From Symbiodinium natans (Eukaryota > Sar > Dinophyceae > Suessiales > Symbiodiniaceae), in the NCBI GenBank assembly GCA_905221605.1, contig CAJNDS010000003.1, positions 874,246 to 938,245 on the forward strand: DNA of 64,000 nt. The letters run 5' to 3'. The stretch's first letter is position 1. Each line of letters opens with the position of its first letter. The position numbers were made by a program, and so were the translations under genes. The notes under the pieces are model-generated. The model was not told the origin of the DNA. It ran no database searches and saw only the letters and a list, made by a program, of their open reading frames with translations. Shown here one piece after another: positions 42,787-52,665 of this stretch.

Positions 42787-45412
42787 GCCCGTGTTTCAGA
42801 CGCTCAATGCAGTCTCTTCAGTTCTGTCGATCGCTGGGTCCTTGCTGGCCCCAGCCTGAGCGGCTCGAGCGAAAGAACAGAGAGCATGCAAGAACGTCGA
42901 ACACCGTGATGCACGCAGCACAAGTATGTTGGCAGTGGCTGTCATCGACTGCTTACTTCCTCCATCATCCTCCGCACACTTCCGTTCTTAAGCATCTCTA
43001 GCTCCCATCTTCTGCTGTCTTTTGATTTTTCGAGCTCGAGGTCATCGGTGTTTTCATGGCCTTTCCCCAGCTGAGGCCCCCCAAAGGGTTGAAGCTTGAA
43101 GTAAAGCCAGTGATTGTGCGACGCATCCCTTTGCCGCTTCCGACCCTTCTTCGCCTGACATGTGGTGCGTGCGATGTGCGAGAAGCTCCCATTCCAAGCG
43201 TGTGTGAATGCTGCGCACCGCCGTTCCATGGGCAGGCGGTACTTCGCCCGTCTGGTGCTGTACTTGGCTATCAGCGATCTTTGGCTCTGTACGTCCTTCT
43301 TGATGGGCCGCTCGCACAATTGGACCTGTCAGAGAGATCCGGAGCTCTGTGGTGCGTTTCTTGCTGATTCGTCAGTGGTGTGTTGTAACTGTTATGAACC
43401 CTCGGAGGCGCCTTTCAAAAGCCGCACTACACCAAATGCACCGTCCAGGCACTGCTAGGCCCATGGCTCAGCGAAGCAGGTTTTAGGAGTGGAAGTGAAG
43501 ATCTTGTGGCTTCCTGATGCTGACTTCCACCATCCAGATCCACTCCCCCTCTGAATCTGTTTTTGACTGTTTTTGTTGCATCTGTTTTTGTTCGGGAGGC
43601 GTCTTCTTTGGCTTGTCGTCCGTCCTCTGGACCGTGGCGATTGCAGACTCCATCCGTCGTGCGACCCCTACTTTGCATCTACACACACAGGAGTGCGGTC
43701 ATGATGTCTGCCTATCAAGCTACGTGCAAGGGATCGTCATGGCCCGCGACTTGACTGTAGAGAGTCGGCCGTGGCCTCAGCTGGCCCTCAGCAGTTTGTG
43801 TTTCAAGGCTTGAAACGGACCAACGCTGGGCACCCGATAACGGAAACGGACAATGCGTGCCCATTAAAGCCTCATGTCGAGCCCACCGAGCACTCAGGGG
43901 CTCGGTCATCGTCACCATCATCATTATCATCATCGGTATCGTTATCGTCATCGTCATCCTCATCGTCACCGTCATCATCATCATCAGCATCATCGCCAGC
44001 TGGAGTACGATTCAGGCTTTTTCACTTTGTTGTGGATTTTTTCATCCCCACATAGTTTGCCTAAGATCGTGCTCAAGCCCAGCATCATAGGCATACATAA
44101 TCGTCTTTGGTGCAGAACGTCTAAAGAGGGTCACAAGGCTTCGTTCGCTTTGAACAGAAAGAGTTGAAGAAAGAAAGGAAGAACTGATAAAGAAAGATTT
44201 ACAAATAAAGAGAAGAAAGAACTAACTTAATCGCAAACATGGGGGGCCTTCAGTCAAGGGGGGGGCTACTTGCCACACTGACTGAAGAAGCGGGGCTCAC
44301 TTTTGCCGACACCGTTGAGACCCACACGCCTGTGTGGGCTAGATGGAGGGAGAACGCCTGAACTCGGGGGCCAATGGGAAGTGTTTCGTGTTTCTGTTAT
44401 CTTTTGCCTAGCTTCCGCCTAACACAGGCGAATCACAAGGACTCTGGACAGAGCAGCAGGCCATCGTGGCTCGGTCCTGGGGGGTGCTTCTTCGCAAGAA
44501 GAAGACAGAGAAGATTGCGCCGGGCCTTCGGGCCTGAAGCCCTATGAACAAAGAAAGAACAAGAAAGGAACAATTATGTGAGAAAACGAGGAATAATTAG
44601 AAAAAGTTACGCCTGAATGAAAGAACGAAAGAACATTCAGAGGAGTTTGAACGAGCATTGCCATACGATGCAGATCGGTGGGTGTAGAGCGTGCCGATCA
44701 GCATCTGCCAGGGCTGGGCACGAGAAGCCAACTGAGAACATCATGACGAGTTCTTCTCTTCTGTCATGGGGGGATGATGCGGTAGTTGGAGGCACGAGAA
44801 GCGGCTCCACATTGTGGGTTGGGGTCCTCATCTCAGACACGCTTCTCGTGCTGAATGCGCAGCTCCAGCTCTTGTTCGTGACTCCAAGGGCTCCCGCTGG
44901 CCGCCCTGCTGGCGGTCCTCGGTTCTGGCTCGGCTGCGCCCAGCGGCGCCTGAACGTGCACGTAGTGCAAACATGGACGCATGACCTAAGACGCATGACC
45001 TAATACGCACCAAGCCGCACCGAGACACACCAAGACGCACCAAGCTTCACCAAGCTTCACCAAGCTTCACCAAGATGCACGACAGCCCTAGCACGTGATG
45101 CTTCCTTACGCTTGGGCATGCTTGGTTCGCAGCCTTTCCCCCCCGTCCGAGGTATGATCTGCTGGTACCAAGCTCGGTGTCCGATGGAGTGCTTTAGAGC
45201 CCACCCATAACGCGCATCATGATCAGGATAGAAAACACGACGTTTGGCACCATACTCCGTGCACCTGGCATGTGCTTGTGCTGTGTTGGGTTGTGAAAGG
45301 CTAGAAGCTGAAAGCCGCTGCGGCTGTTGTCGCTGCTGTTGACTTGTGAGCTACAACTTGTCAGGGTTTGCTACGTTCTACTTGCCGCTGTGGCTGGCCA
45401 TCGCATATTCCT
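42787..45412 (+). CDS. cAMP-receptor-like seven-helix receptor (partial exons)
   Basis: 42787-42847 reads PVFQTLNAVSSVLSIAGSLL, a first membrane helix with the AGSLL pattern, and has a GC donor. An exon ending at 43351 reads RRYFARLVLYLAISDLWLC then TSFLMGRSHNWTCQ: loop, second helix with the L.ISDL core, and the extracellular cysteine. 43599-43690 follows in phase and reads GVFFGLSSVLWTVAIADSI, a third helix of the FFGLSSFLWT type typical of Dictyostelium cAMP receptors. 45365-about 45415 reads GFATFYLPLWLAIAYSLW, like helix 5 of that family. Helices 4, 6 and 7 and both ends were not found. Family members are G-protein-coupled receptors; the ligand cannot be inferred. Confidence 0.62.
43899..43993. 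repeat. (ATC/GTC)n trinucleotide array
   Basis: About 95 bp of imperfect TCA/TCG triplets. In one frame it reads as a run of Ile and Val that mimics a membrane helix and in another as poly-Ser; neither is likely to be real. Confidence 0.9.
44160..44640. other. GC-rich 300-bp block between two A-rich GAAAGAA tracts
   Basis: A-rich tracts (44155-44230 and 44545-44640) built of GAAAGAA words bracket a block with several short palindromes (ACACGCCTGTGTG at 44326, GGGCCTTCGGGCCTGAAGCCC at 44522). It could be a small non-autonomous insertion. No coding potential was seen. Confidence 0.3.
45005..45080. repeat. Tandem 10-mer ACCAAGCTTC
   Basis: About seven copies; the left end is degenerate (ACCAAGCCGC, ACCAAGACGC) and three central copies are perfect. 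Confidence 0.9.
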
Positions 45413-45717
45413 TGTGGGTCCCTGCCCCATCCTAGCAGCTCCTAACAGTAGCAGTGTTTGTTGAGAGACGGCAACACAGTTGATTTTGCAATGGATCATT
45501 CACATTTACATTGTCTCACGCCGACGCGTTGCATCACGTTCTGTTGGTATTCCTTGGGTCCTTGAGGTTTATTGGTGTGTGTCCCAGCGACTCACGAAGC
45601 TGCTGGAGCAGGTGTCAGTAAGTGACCTGACGACAAAAATAGCCAGGCATCCGCCTTGAGGTTTTCCCCCCTGTTTCGTTAAGCATTGGGTCACACCACG
45701 CTTTCAGCGGTACCGAA

Positions 45718-45981
45718 ATGCAGCCACCGGCGGACTGCCAAGGTAATGCGGATGACTACGAGGGAAATGCTTTTGACTATCAGAAGGCCCTGCGCATGGG
45801 GGGGCTGCTCGAACTCATGGGTCTTTTTTGGGTCTTTGCTAGTGTATGTGCTTCTACTTCAAGGTGCTATGCAGGGCCCATTCAGATATTCAGATCAACC
45901 TCTGCAAAATCACCTCCAGTTGATCCTTCCAAGTTTTCACCTGAGTTCAACTTGGGCTTAGAAGGCCTCGCGCAGCTGTAG
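45718..45981 (+). CDS. Small hypothetical ORF or exon (MQPPADCQ...)
   Basis: An 87-codon frame from an ATG reads MQPPADCQGNADDYEGN, then FDYQKALRMGG, then a hydrophobic stretch LLELMGLFWVFASVCAS. A GT donor (GTGCTA) occurs at 45873, so only the first half may be exonic. No family is recognised. It might belong to the receptor gene upstream or start another gene. Confidence 0.3.
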   Translation: MQPPADCQGNADDYEGNAFDYQKALRMGGLLELMGLFWVFASVCASTSRCYAGPIQIFRSTSAKSPPVDPSKFSPEFNLGLEGLAQL

Positions 45982-47340
45982 CACAAAAAAGACAAATTCG
46001 ATCGGCACTCCCGCTCTGGTGATGAGGACATCGATCGGCAGAGGAGATCTCTGCGATTGATGATTCTTGGCTTGCTGTCAAAATGAGTTTCTAGGCTTGT
46101 GTCAGAAGACGTGGGCTAATGCATCACACGGCGCGCATGTCTCAGGATGTACCTTCCTCTGATTTTGGTCTTCTGCTGGTCTCCGAGCTCTGTGCGACGA
46201 TTGCTGGACATTTTGTTCCCGCGCATGGGCCGGTCCCTGCTGGACTATGTGTGCCCAAGAGTGCAGAAATAGCTTGTGAGCTTCAGATAAACTTTAGATC
46301 TTGCCTTTGTTAAGACCTTTGCCTGAGGTGCGTCTTTGCTGGCCCTCTGCAAGGCTTCCTGAATGCTTTAGTGCCTTGGCTGAAAACCATGCAGATTGTC
46401 TTTTCGGTGGAGTGAAGTGACGAACAAGAATCGGCACGACGAACTCGGCATCGTCATGGAAGGTGTACGGTGCGACGCCTGCTGTCAGGGATGCCATGAC
46501 AGGCCGGCACTCAGCAGAGCTTCATGAAGCGTGGTGTGTAGGAACCCAGACATACGCGGAGGTTTGTGCCTGTGCAGGGTTTTTGGAACGGAATGTGCGC
46601 TGAAGAGTAGAATTTGCTGCCAAAGGATCTGAATTGCAGTGGAAAACCCAAAGCACAGCTTTTAAGGCTCCAGAGGGCCGCGCGTAAACAATCAAACAGA
46701 AACAGGATCCAAAATTCGCCGAGCAAAGGCCATGGAGGAATCCTGAATCAGCCTTTGGGCCTCTAGAGATATATCGAGGCAGCAGCACAGAAGCACAGAA
46801 GCACTGGGCCAACGAGAAGTGCCAACAACTTGTGAGAGATGCGGCATCAATAACATGATCTTTTGTTCTGACAAAAAGTGACATAAAGATCATAAAGTGC
46901 GGCGTGTCAGAGGCCGCTTGGACAACAGCGCTGCCAAGCTCAAAAGCATCAAGGACTGCCCCCCCTAGCGAGGGCCGCGAGGGCTGTCTTGGATGGGCGA
47001 TGTCGTGGACTGCCTGAAGGCAAAGCTGCGATCGCTTCGGCCTGGAAGACGGCGTGACTTCCGACACTTCTCCGAGGCACGTGCGGCCGACGTCCCCCTC
47101 GATTTTGTTGCCAGAAATTGTCATGTTGCGCCGCATTGCCTTGCCTTGACTTGGAGGCCCCAGGCGAGAGCTCGCCTGGAGAGCCCGTGCCGACGCAGCT
47201 GCTCAGAGAGAAGACTCCAAGCGCCATAAAGACCGTGTAGCAGCAACTACAAGAGGGATAGGCATCAAAAAACATTAATTCGGGATGAAAAAACACGTAA
47301 ATAAGAATCAAAAAGAAGTAAAGAAAGATCAACAATACTT
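45982..47340. other. No gene recognised
   Basis: A 204-codon minus-strand frame (46522-47136) and an ATG-started plus-strand frame (46993-47229) overlap each other. Neither shows a recognisable pattern or the exon style of the genes around them. Confidence 0.3.
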
Positions 47341-47348
47341 GCAGTAGT

Positions 47349-47377
47349 TTAGGAAGGAAGGAAGGAAGGAAGGAAGG
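47349..47377. repeat. (GGAA)n microsatellite
   Basis: About seven GGAA units followed by more GGAA/AAGG-rich sequence to about 47415. Confidence 0.9.
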
Positions 47378-47436
47378 GAAGGAGAAAAAAAGGCAAGGAA
47401 GGAAGCGAGAGCAAGGCCGCCCCCCCTCTCTTGGGC

Positions 47437-47560
47437 AAGCTTGCTTCAAAGCATACGAGTCTTTTTCAAACCAGCTCCTCCCCCAATCTCCCAGCTGCTT
47501 TTTAAACCCCTCCGCTTTTTGGAGTCGTGCAAGCTTGCTTCAGCATACGAGTCTTTTTGA
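47437..47560. repeat. Two copies of a GCAAGCTTGCTTCA..GCATACGAG unit
   Basis: GCAAGCTTGCTTCAAAGCATACGAGTC-type sequence at 47437 recurs at 47529 (period about 92 bp) with a 2-bp difference. Each starts with the palindrome GCAAGCTTGC. Confidence 0.8.
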
Positions 47561-48394
47561 AACGTGCTGGGTTTTTTGAATCGCTCAGGTTTGTTTTCAA
47601 GCTGCAAGCTTGCCATCGTGCGAGCATTGTGTTTGCAAATCGTGAGCGTTCTGTGTTTGCAAAGGGGCCTGCGGGAGGTTGCGTAGCTTGGTTTTGCGTG
47701 TGAGCCTCTCCCACGCCCTCAAACCCCCCACGCCCCCACCCACTCCTCCCTAATGATTTTTGATCCTTGTAGCAATTTCTTCTTGATCCCTGTGGCGTAT
47801 TTTTTTTGATCCGTGTTTGATTTTCTTGATCCGTCACCCCTACAAGAGTGAAGCAACAAGCACGAGAGCAGCAGAATACCATTTACTCAAAGCCGGTTCC
47901 GACAGCCCCCAGTCAAGCCCCCAGTCAAGCCCAGGTTTGGACGCCCGCACGATGCAGTCAGCTTGGAGGATATCACTGTGAAGCCCATGGAGCTGGAGAA
48001 GGCCACATCTGACATCGCAGCTACACACGCAATCGCCGGTACCGCCAAAAAATCCCATTTCAAACTCCGGTTTCATGAGCTCTGTCCGGCTCGGCTCTTC
48101 TCTTAAACTCGGCTCAAATCACACTTCCAGCGCTGGACTTGTTTCATGTTCGTCCTGGGACTGACGAAGTCAGGAAAACTCCTCTGAGTCAGAAAGTGCC
48201 AGAAAGTCGAGAGTCAGGAATCTGAGTCGGAAGATCGCCACAGCCAATTTCAAAAAACACAAAGATAGATAGAGTCAGAAGACGTGAAGACAGAGTCAGA
48301 AAGCATGAAGCCAACCTGCGAAAGCACACCTGAAACGTCTTTGGGGTTTAGGCCTTTCAAGGTTTGAGCTTTTGGGGCTCAATTATTCATCTAT

Positions 48395-48495
48395 GTATAT
48401 ATATATATATACACATATAAGTAAATAAATATAAATAAATAAATATAAATCAGTAAATATAAATAAATAAATAAATATAAATATATAAATATAGA
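48395..48495. repeat. Left TATA / TAAATA array
   Basis: A TA run followed by imperfect AAATAAAT and ATATAAAT units, ending just before the left inverted arm. Confidence 0.9.
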
Positions 48496-48498
48496 GTC

Positions 48499-48517
48499 CG
48501 GGGGACTGTGGGAGTGC
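48499..48517 (+). repeat. Left arm of inverted pair
   Basis: CGGGGGACTGTGGGAGTGC; its reverse complement, with one change, is at 50846-50864. It sits just inside the left TAAATA array. Confidence 0.85.
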
Positions 48518-48663
48518 ACTTTTTTGTGTTTTTTTGTTTCATGAGGTTTGCCATGTTACACAACTCATTAATATAAATAAAACGCCCAACCCTAATAAAT
48601 TCTATAAGTCTACTTATCAAGTAGTGAATGTATAGAACCTAATAGACTGAGATTACCATGATT

Positions 48664-48850
48664 CCAAATCTTGCTATTAGTTGGTGAATATAGATTCCAA
48701 GTCTTGCTTATTGGGGGTGAATGCGTTATGAGGGTGGCTATTATGATTTCAAGTCTTGTATATCGGGAAGGTGAATATAGATATCAAGTCTTGCTTATTG
48801 AGGGATGAGTGTAAGTTCCAAGTCTTGTTTATCAGGAAGTGAATGAGTTA
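48664..48850 (+). repeat. Dispersed tandem CAAGTCTTG..TAT..GGG..GTGAAT repeats
   Basis: About five imperfect copies of a unit of roughly 45-55 bp, each with (C)AA(G/A)TCTTG, then a TTAT or TATC word, a G-run and GTGAAT (starts near 48664, 48697, 48751, 48788 and 48817). Spacing varies but word order is constant. Confidence 0.75.
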
Positions 48851-49205
48851 TTAGGGGAATAGTTACTTTTTATTAGTCTTGCTGATTGGTATGGGGTGAA
48901 TGCAGCTCTTCAGTATTGCTTTTTCGAGGGGGGGTTGAATACGTGACTGGTGGACGAATACCTGGGTTGCATCAATATGGCTTTTGTGATTCAAAGACTT
49001 CACAAAGAAACACGTTGCATCGGAACACCGTGTTTTGTTCACAAAAAAACAGACTTTTAAAACAGAGTTCTAACCTGCAACTCTATAAAACAACGGTTTA
49101 TCTGAGATGCATATACAAGCTATGGGAATGACCAATGAATGATTCCTGTAACTCAAAAAGCATGTAAACTTACGAAGGTCGGCAAAAATACATGTAGGTG
49201 AATCT

Positions 49206-49358
49206 ATGTCTATAGATGAAATGGCAATAAAACTCACAAACACCATGCCTATAATAAAGAGTCAACGATATTATTTAACGCCACGAACAACACGAAACAT
49301 CATTCTGGCAGCAATTTTACTGCATAGATTTCTCACAAAACCTCTAGCCAAAAAATGA
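49206..49358 (+). other. Small open frame in the AT-rich island (50 codons)
   Basis: ATG-started frame reading MSIDEMAIKLTNTMPIIK, then YYLTPRTTRNIILAA and ILLHRFLTKPLAKK before TGA. It stays open upstream to 49152. It looks protein-like with a basic amphipathic end but matches nothing I know, and a frame of this size is expected by chance in sequence of this length. Confidence 0.2.
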
Positions 49359-49790
49359 AGCTGTAGAAGCTAGGCTAGAATGGACTGGACTTTTTTTATA
49401 ACATATACATTTAACAAAGCAAGTACAAATTGTGCTTAAACTTTGAATTGATACTGAAGAATCATTTTGAAAGACTATTCCTATAGTAGACTTTTGCACA
49501 GCACTTTAGATGCGGCAAATAATCTAGAGAGCCCTCTACTGCACTATTAACAATTTCCTAATAACTTATAAATCAATCCATAGGACAAAGAGCCTTAAAC
49601 TCAGATATTATATATATATATGTATATATAGTAATAATAATCATCATTTTTGTCGATGGGAATTTGTTATCCCATCTTATCATACAAATTTATATATCTT
49701 GAATGATGAGTTTAAAAATGCTTAAAGCAAAGTACTAGAAAATCCAACAAATAACACGCTTGGAACTCTTACAGAAGCTCCTCTTAGTAA

Positions 49791-50000
49791 AGGGAACAAG
49801 ATAAATTACAAGATATTTACGTATGGGCAAACTCTGCTAGACTTGACATACAATGCAAATTACCTCAAAAAATGGGCAAGTATAGAAGATCTATATTAGA
49901 AGAAACAGCTAGAACAATAGCTAGCTTAGAAGTCATATTATTAAACCAACCCTGCATGAAGGAAAGCAAATATCAAGCCATAACGGTAGGCACCCTATGA
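49791..50000 (+). other. Small open frame in the AT-rich island (69 codons, no upstream ATG)
   Basis: The frame opens after tandem stops TAG TAA (49785-49790). It reads EQDKLQDIYVWANSARLD, then KLPQKMGKYRRSILEETA and TIASLEVILLNQP, closing with TGA at 49998-50000. The LP.K..KYR..I.E....I..LE.ILLN pattern faintly recalls small four-helix proteins of the S23/Avd type. An overlapping frame is also open, so this may be chance. Confidence 0.15.
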
Positions 50001-50316
50001 TACAAAGATTTTTCAATAAAGTCGCTTTGATTTTTATACATAGTGATTGTGGGTTTTTCATAGCGCAGATTTTTATCACACCTGTCTCACTGAAACACAC
50101 TAGTCAGCAAAAGCTTTCGCAAAATATGAGCACCGTGTGGTCTTGCTTGTGGGGGGGGGGGGGCGGGGAAATCCATCATCGGTAGGTTGTCCCAGTAGCT
50201 GTCCTTCATTTTTCCGGAAGCGGCGCGCGTGAGGTATTCTACTGGAGACTTCGGGAAGCCCCGCGCTGGAGAATCGAAAAACCAAAAAAACAAAACAACA
50301 AAAAAAAATCAAAAAT

Positions 50317-50661
50317 CCAGGACTCCTGTAGATTGGGCCCTGGATGGAAGAGTCCAGAAAACTTGTAAAAACTCAGAAAACTAGAAAAAAGGCAAAAAAA
50401 CACGAAAAAACCAAAAAAAAAAAAAAAAACAATTTTCCAGGACTCTTGCAGATTGGGCCCTGGATGGAGAGTCCCTGGAAATTGATTTTTTTGGTGTTTT
50501 CGAGTTTTTTCGAGTGTTTGCATTTTTTCTAGTTTTCCTCGAAAAAACCAAAAAAACCAAAAAACCAAAAAAACCAAAAAAACCAAAAAAACCAAAAAAA
50601 CTAAAAAAAACCAATTTTCCAGGACTCCTGCAAATTGGGCCCTGGATGGAAGAGTCCCTGG
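50317..50661. repeat. Three copies of a palindromic hairpin unit between A and T tracts
   Basis: Units at 50317-50356, 50437-50480 and 50619-50661 share TTCCAGGACTC on the left, ATTGGGCCCTGGATGGA in the middle and GAGTCCCTGGAAATT on the right. Left and right arms are near-complementary (about 15 bp). A-rich (AAAACC)n tracts precede the units and T-rich tracts follow them, which lengthens the potential stem. Confidence 0.85.
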
Positions 50662-50845
50662 AAATTGTTTTTTTTGTTTTTTTTTGTTTTTTTGTTTTTT
50701 TTTTTTGTTTTTTTTTGGTTTTTTGGGTTTTTTTCGAGTTTTTGCATTCTTTTCTAGTTTTCCGAGTTTTTGTAAAGTTTTTCTAGTTTTCTGCGTTTTT
50801 TCGTATGAAAAGCATGTATCGTGTAAGGAAAAATAGCCAAAAAGC

Positions 50846-50864
50846 GCACTCCCACGGTCCCCCG
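50846..50864 (-). repeat. Right arm of inverted pair
   Basis: GCACTCCCACGGTCCCCCG, matching the left arm in 18 of 19 positions in opposite orientation, just inside the right TAAATA array. Confidence 0.85.
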
Positions 50865-50869
50865 TTTTG

Positions 50870-51011
50870 TAAATATATAAATATATAAATATATAAATAT
50901 ATAAATATATAAATATATAAATATATAAATATAGAAATATAGAAATATATAAATATATAAATATATAAATATATAAAAATATAAATATATAAATATATAA
51001 AAATATAAATA

Positions 51012-51046
<35 letters not shown>

Positions 51047-51068
51047 ATATATACATATATATATATTT
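50870..51068. repeat. Right TAAATA / TATA array
   Basis: About 200 bp of AAATATAT units, passing into AAAT units and then a TA run. The order of sub-arrays is the mirror image of the left array. Confidence 0.95.
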
Positions 51069-51320
51069 ATGTGTGTGTGTGGGGTGGGGGAGGGGTTTGG
51101 GCTAGGGTAGCAATCCGAAACGGAGACGCGGATAGGAAACCCCGGAACAACTTGCAGCCCTTCCGCTATCCTCAACAAGCCAAGTTCTTTTGTGTTCGCC
51201 ATGTTCCTGAGTTTCGTCCATTTATTTTCTGACTCAGCTGGTTTGTTATTTGACTCGGTGGGCTTGTTTTCTGACTCGGCTGGTTCTGGGATCTGAGACT
51301 GTCTTCCTTGTTTTCTGACC

Positions 51321-52665
51321 TCGCCCCACGCTGCCTTCGGCGCGATTTCCCGACTCGCATTGCGCTCGGGTGCCTAGCCTGGACATGTTGCTCGTACCAT
51401 CTGTGCAGTGCGCAGTCAAAGTGTTGCAACATGTTCCACCGAAAAGGAGACGCTGCCAATCTGTTTGTGCAAGGGTTGGGACCTCCGAAGCACAGAACAA
51501 GAAGAGCAACACGAGAACTGAGCTCAGGCGCAAGTAACCTACAAAAAGACCGATGCGGCGGTGACACAAAGAAAGACATGGCACATTGCTCAGTAGCATG
51601 GACGAGATTGCACGTGAGTTGATGCCAGGCCATGGAGCCTCCAGCACCGGCTGGTTGAGCAGCGCTGAGCTTTGTGTACATATTTTAAGCAGCCATGTCT
51701 TTGAATGACGCCTATTGAAAAACACAACCTAGCTTTCGTATTGGTGCCAGAAGAGCTTTTGTTCTTCGGAGTGTCGTGGCGGCCTTTTGAGAGTCCATGC
51801 AGCTTGCAAACGCGAGAAAGCATGAACAGTCTCACCTGCAACGAGTTCTCAGTTGGGGTAACCAGCCTGACGACCAAGAGACAAGGATCTGCAGACATGC
51901 TTGCTGTGGGGTTCTTAACGTGCCATGAGCCGTGGGCAGTCATGAGATGTAGTTCTTCTGTCGCCCAGGAACAATGGAAAGGTTGGACCCATTGACCGCT
52001 TCGTGCGTGAGCTCTCCCGTTCTCCAAACACTGCACGTTGAAGGCAGCAGCAGCTTGGCTTTGGGTTCGAGTACCTTCAAACGCGAGCTGCTAATTTGTG
52101 AGGAACCGTTCGACAGGAATCCCTACGAATCTCTTGCGAAGCGCTGGCAAACCAATTCTTAATCCCTTGCAATCCCTTCATGGATCCATTTAAGCCATGT
52201 CTTAATCCCATCTGAGAAGGACCAACATCTCGCTCTTTTCCAACCAAGTTCACAAGAGCGCGTTTGGTCCCCAGACCCCACAGGCCCCGGAGGCTCCCCC
52301 CAGAAACCAGGCTTGCTGCTCCCAGCCCTTCCGCAGCCCAATCAGTTTTGGGACACACAGAGCACAAGCCTGGAACGTGATGAGCTTTGCTGAGCCTTGG
52401 CAGGTAGAATGCCTTCGCATTCCCGGCTTTGTGCTCTCGTGGAACACTCAGAGACCCACAGAGAGTCGCCCAGAGGTCTTGGGTGCCTAGATACGCGTTC
52501 GCTCGTTCTATCGTACACCCGCCAGTTTGGGCTTCTCGGAGTGTACACTGCAGCCAGCTGATGTGGATCACGCACGGTGGGTAAGCATGAGATTCTGCAT
52601 AATTGACCTGAGCAGACGAATCACCATCAACATTCAGAACCCCAAAAACCCTAGAGCCTATAGTC
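51321..52665. other. No gene recognised upstream of the SPFH gene
   Basis: Open frames occur on both strands (51705-51995 plus; 51590-52036 and 52077-52667 minus) but overlap and show no conserved pattern. ACCCTAGAGCC lies just before the SPFH start. Confidence 0.35.

Larger units (their letters stand above)
48150..51320. mobile_element. AT-rich island bounded by nested inverted repeats (candidate element)
   Basis: For about 2.5 kb (48.4-51.06 kb) base composition drops sharply to AT-rich compared with both flanks. Three mirror-image layers bound it. The innermost is a 19-bp inverted pair (48499-48517 and 50846-50864, 18 of 19 matching). Outside that are TAAATA-type arrays on both sides. The outermost are GAGTCAGAA words on the left (48172-48300) and TTCTGACTC words on the right (51226-51310). 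Inside are CAAGTCTTG repeats, two small open frames and three palindromic hairpin units. No transposase is recognised. It could be a fold-back or non-autonomous element, captured foreign DNA, or an assembly artefact. Confidence 0.5.

Noticed and set aside
43857-44090. Frame with a long Ile/Val stretch that looks like a membrane helix
   Set aside because: It is an imperfect ATC/GTC trinucleotide array; alternative frames give poly-Ser or His, and it does not join in phase to the receptor exons.
46522-47136. 204-codon minus-strand frame
   Set aside because: No motif was recognised, and an ATG-started plus-strand frame overlaps it; evidence is insufficient for either.
49791-50000. A diversity-generating retroelement accessory (Avd-like) gene
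   Set aside because: Only a faint pattern, no ATG near the start, no bacterial-type reverse transcriptase or template/variable repeat nearby, and an overlapping frame equally open.
48540-50100. AT-rich core as inserted mitochondrial DNA
   Set aside because: I looked for cytochrome oxidase or cytochrome b peptides in the frames and recognised none; composition alone is not enough.
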